A stretch of DNA of 55,500 nucleotides, taken from assembly GCA_938023075.1 (NCBI GenBank), contig CALHDG010000048.1:1-55500 (forward strand), given 5' to 3'. This DNA is from an uncultured Chitinophagales bacterium. GTDB lineage: Bacteria > Bacteroidota > Bacteroidia > Chitinophagales > JAHDHT01. Shown piece by piece: positions 53,787 through 55,500 of this stretch. The first letter of the stretch is position 1, and every line of letters starts with the position of its first letter. Position numbers and translations under genes: made by a program. The notes under the pieces were generated by a model that had not been told where the DNA came from, did no database searches, and saw only the letters and a list, made by a program, of their open reading frames with translations.

Positions 53787-54913
53787 TTTTTTTTAGTGAA
53801 ATTATAACTGATCTGAGCTTCTATAAACAAGTTATTGTAATTGCTTCTGCTTAAAGTTTGAAAATCTTCAATATTCACTTGTCGACCAAGCCTTTGCAGT
53901 GTTGTTGTAAACGACAATTTTTTCTTTATGATGCGGCTGTATTGTAAACTTACCTCCGGATAGAAATAACGTAAATTCCGCTCATTAGATAAAATGCGAT
54001 GTTCAAATTTTCTTAAGCCAATATCTGCGGTAAAAGTTAAAGCATTCGAATCATTAAAATCATAGCTATAATCAAATAATAGATTATGCTGCAAGTAGTT
54101 ATAATAGCCTTCAAAGTTGTCCTTTTTCCATGTGATATGATAGGTCAGTTGCATAGTTCGCTGATGGTCTATCTCTTCAAAAAAGTCAACAGAAGCCGAG
54201 TAATAGGTCCAATTCCAAAAGGGAGATTCATCCAACCGTTTTCCTAAACGGTTTTTACTAATTTTATATAGATATTTTCGATTGTCTATATCAACTGAAA
54301 ACTTTAGCTTCTTTTTAGTGTATCCCAAATGTTTTAGCTGTACATCAATTGCTGCATTTATTTTATTTTTATGATAATTATAATCTGTATTATCCATAAA
54401 GTAAAAATAGGGAACATACGTATAGGTGAATTTAACTTTGTTTTGTTTGTTGAAAGTATAATATAATTGAGGACTAACACTAAAAGTTTGATAGTGATTA
54501 GCAAGTCTTAAGCGTTCACCTAAAATATTGGTTCGGTAGGCTTTATTTTTAAAATATATGACTTTTAGGTGTGCTTTTAGTTTTTTATGGAAACGCCTTT
54601 TTAACGTATATTGTAATTTAACCTTATTGTTGTTAAGTACCTTGTAATTACTGTAAGCGTACCATGTTGTTTGCAAGTTTAGGTGATGTTTGCTCGCTTT
54701 TATTTTTTTTGAAAATTCAAAATCATTTTTAATAAACTGAAAATAATCAATTCGTATTAAGTCAGCTTTAAAAATATCATCTTTAGGGCTATCGAAAATA
54801 TTATTGGCATAACCCAAGCCAACAGATATTTCATTTTTCTCCACAACTTGCGCCTGCAGTGCCAAAAGCACAGCAACATTAAAAATCCAGCAAAAAAACC
54901 ATTTAACTGACAT
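53783..54913 (-). CDS. Predicted outer-membrane beta-barrel protein
   Basis: The 376-residue protein has a signal peptide (MSVKWFFCWIFNVAVLLALQAQ). After it run alternating hydrophobic/polar beta-strands rich in Tyr, Phe and Lys (HHLNLQTTWYAYSNYK, VKFTYTYVPYFYFMDN, MQLTYHITWKKDN) to the end, ending FIEAQISYNFTKKN. No plug or OmpA domain is visible, so it is a porin-like or ornamental barrel of about 16 strands. Function is unknown. It converges on the helical-repeat gene, overlapping it by four bases. A CATATTTG box upstream (~54935) may be its promoter. Confidence 0.8.
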   Translation of the reverse strand: MSVKWFFCWIFNVAVLLALQAQVVEKNEISVGLGYANNIFDSPKDDIFKADLIRIDYFQFIKNDFEFSKKIKASKHHLNLQTTWYAYSNYKVLNNNKVKLQYTLKRRFHKKLKAHLKVIYFKNKAYRTNILGERLRLANHYQTFSVSPQLYYTFNKQNKVKFTYTYVPYFYFMDNTDYNYHKNKINAAIDVQLKHLGYTKKKLKFSVDIDNRKYLYKISKNRLGKRLDESPFWNWTYYSASVDFFEEIDHQRTMQLTYHITWKKDNFEGYYNYLQHNLLFDYSYDFNDSNALTFTADIGLRKFEHRILSNERNLRYFYPEVSLQYSRIIKKKLSFTTTLQRLGRQVNIEDFQTLSRSNYNNLFIEAQISYNFTKKN

Positions 54914-54977
54914 TCAAACTAATTGAATGCAAATATGATGTCAAATTTACGATTAGCTGAAAACAAAAATCGATATT

Positions 54978-54991
54978 CTTATGCGTTCAAT
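54978..54991 (+). repeat. 14-base motif TCTTATGCGTTCAA, site 3
   Basis: Third exact copy, 65 bases upstream of the barrel gene start on the opposite strand. The rest of 54914-55288 contains a candidate sRNA unit and nothing else recognisable. Confidence 0.6.
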
Positions 54992-55135
54992 TATGTCAAT
55001 TGAAATTGATTTTCCGAATTGTTGATTGATGTTCAAATTCGAATTAAGTTATATTTTCTCGTTTCCAATCCTCAGAATGCACCTTTTTTACTTTTTGATG
55101 CTGTTTCGGTTCATTTGATTTCATCTAAATCTACA

Positions 55136-55166
55136 TTTTTGAAATAAGTTATCAACTATACTTTTG
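55136..55166 (+). promoter_or_regulatory. Promoter of the candidate sRNA
   Basis: TTTTTG at 55136-55141 and TACTTTTG at 55159-55166 form a -33/-7 pair, the latter a perfect TAnnTTTG. Confidence 0.5.
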
Positions 55167-55171
55167 TTAAC

Positions 55172-55268
55172 GTATTTTTTGAGAATTCAAATGCTATTGG
55201 AGTCTCGTCTGTTGGTAACATTTTTATCTAACAATCAGGCTATAACGCCCAAGCCTGATTGTTTTCTT
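55172..55268 (+). ncRNA. Candidate ~95-nt small RNA
   Basis: A promoter pair at 55136-55166 is followed about 60 bases later by a strong hairpin (ACAATCAGGC and GCCTGATTGT, 55230-55263) and a T-rich tail GTTTTCTT. No convincing gene lies between; a short ORF starting ATG 55191 reads through the hairpin and is not favoured. The hairpin also follows the partial gene at 55289 on the opposite strand and may partly serve it. Confidence 0.4.
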
Positions 55269-55288
55269 CAAAACCACTTTATTAACAT

Positions 55289-55500
55289 TCAAAACACCCA
55301 GCCCATCGTCCGTTCAACTGCCTCTCTGCCAAAAACAATGCTACTATCGTAAGCATTAAAATAATGTTGCTTTAAAAATTCAATCGCTCCATTTATCCAA
55401 ACCGTACTGGTTTCATCTTTATAAAAATGTAATAAAGCAACTTGATATAAATGGGTAAGTTCTTTAAAAAAAACTTTAGCATTTACCTCCATAGCATCTG
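55289..55500 (-). CDS. C-terminal part of a helical protein, N-terminus outside window
   Basis: The frame is open to the right edge; an ATG at 55492 is internal to it, with no in-frame stop upstream in the last bases. The visible ~70 residues (NAKVFFKELTHLYQVALLHF, then WINGAIEFLKQHYF and GREAVERTMGWVF) look like soluble alpha helices. I cannot assign a family. The hairpin at 55230-55263 may terminate it on this strand, though its T run there is weak. Confidence 0.6.
   Translation of the reverse strand, partial: DAMEVNAKVFFKELTHLYQVALLHFYKDETSTVWINGAIEFLKQHYFNAYDSSIVFGREAVERTMGWVF

Noticed and set aside
55164-55352. A 62-residue plus-strand ORF near the right end
   Set aside because: It passes through the terminator hairpin and overlaps the partial gene on the other strand; the sRNA reading is preferred.

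Overview
The window looks like chromosomal DNA of a low-GC member of the Bacteroidota. Four things point there. Secreted proteins end in type IX secretion (T9SS) sorting-type domains (CotH protein, endonuclease I). Promoter-like boxes fit the phylum's TAnnTTTG consensus (recO, tetR, ompA1, TonB receptor, glycosyltransferase). Shine-Dalgarno sites are mostly absent, with many TTG/GTG starts. Family content (GEVED, thrombospondin type 3, CotH, M4 peptidase with PKD) is typical. I would not name a genus; a marine or sludge-type Saprospira/Chitinophaga/Flavobacteria-like lineage is only a guess. I saw no rRNA, tRNA, CRISPR array or intact insertion sequence.

Layout: 1-3.97 kb, secreted M4 metallopeptidase (C-terminus off the left edge) preceded by a small lipoprotein. 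4.5-8.5 kb, TPR lipoprotein and groES-groEL. 8.8-9.15 kb, palindromic repeats. 9.2-11.4 kb, an N-degron cluster: an ATE/Bpt-like transferase, aat and clpS. 11.5-13.4 kb, acyl-CoA dehydrogenase with its TetR regulator and a palindromic operator. 13.5-17.5 kb, OmpA-like protein plus a 1017-residue membrane-anchored coiled coil ending in a helix-hairpin-helix domain. 17.8-21.5 kb, TonB-dependent receptor and rlmN. 21.6-26.6 kb, a 40-residue small ORF and a 1528-residue CotH/lamin-tail/GEVED T9SS protein. 27.2-32.2 kb, PhoD-like phosphatase, Asp/Glu racemase, methyltransferase-like membrane protein, thrC and a trmH-type gene. 32.3-36.4 kb, glycosyltransferase and a second OmpA/coiled-coil-HhH pair. 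36.5-43.5 kb, hldD-like epimerase, Rpn-type nuclease, HerA/YjgR-like ATPase, tandem duplicated Uma2 genes, Ca2+/Na+ antiporter and recO. 43.5-51.1 kb, small and broken genes, endonuclease I, and a CapA-ABC-P-loop operon with a frameshifted small ORF at its head. 51.2-55.5 kb, acidic T9SS-like protein, helical-repeat protein, outer-membrane barrel, a candidate sRNA and a partial gene.

The least explained structures are: (1) two paralogous operons pairing an OmpA-like envelope protein with a membrane-anchored coiled coil that ends in a helix-hairpin-helix domain; (2) two copies of a structured intergenic RNA-like element whose stem shows compensatory changes; (3) two further families of dispersed palindromic repeats, one again with compensatory arm changes; (4) the P-loop/degenerate ABC/CapA operon; (5) a 14-base motif repeated three times in the last 4 kb. 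All functional statements rest on reading the sequence and family memory; no search was run.
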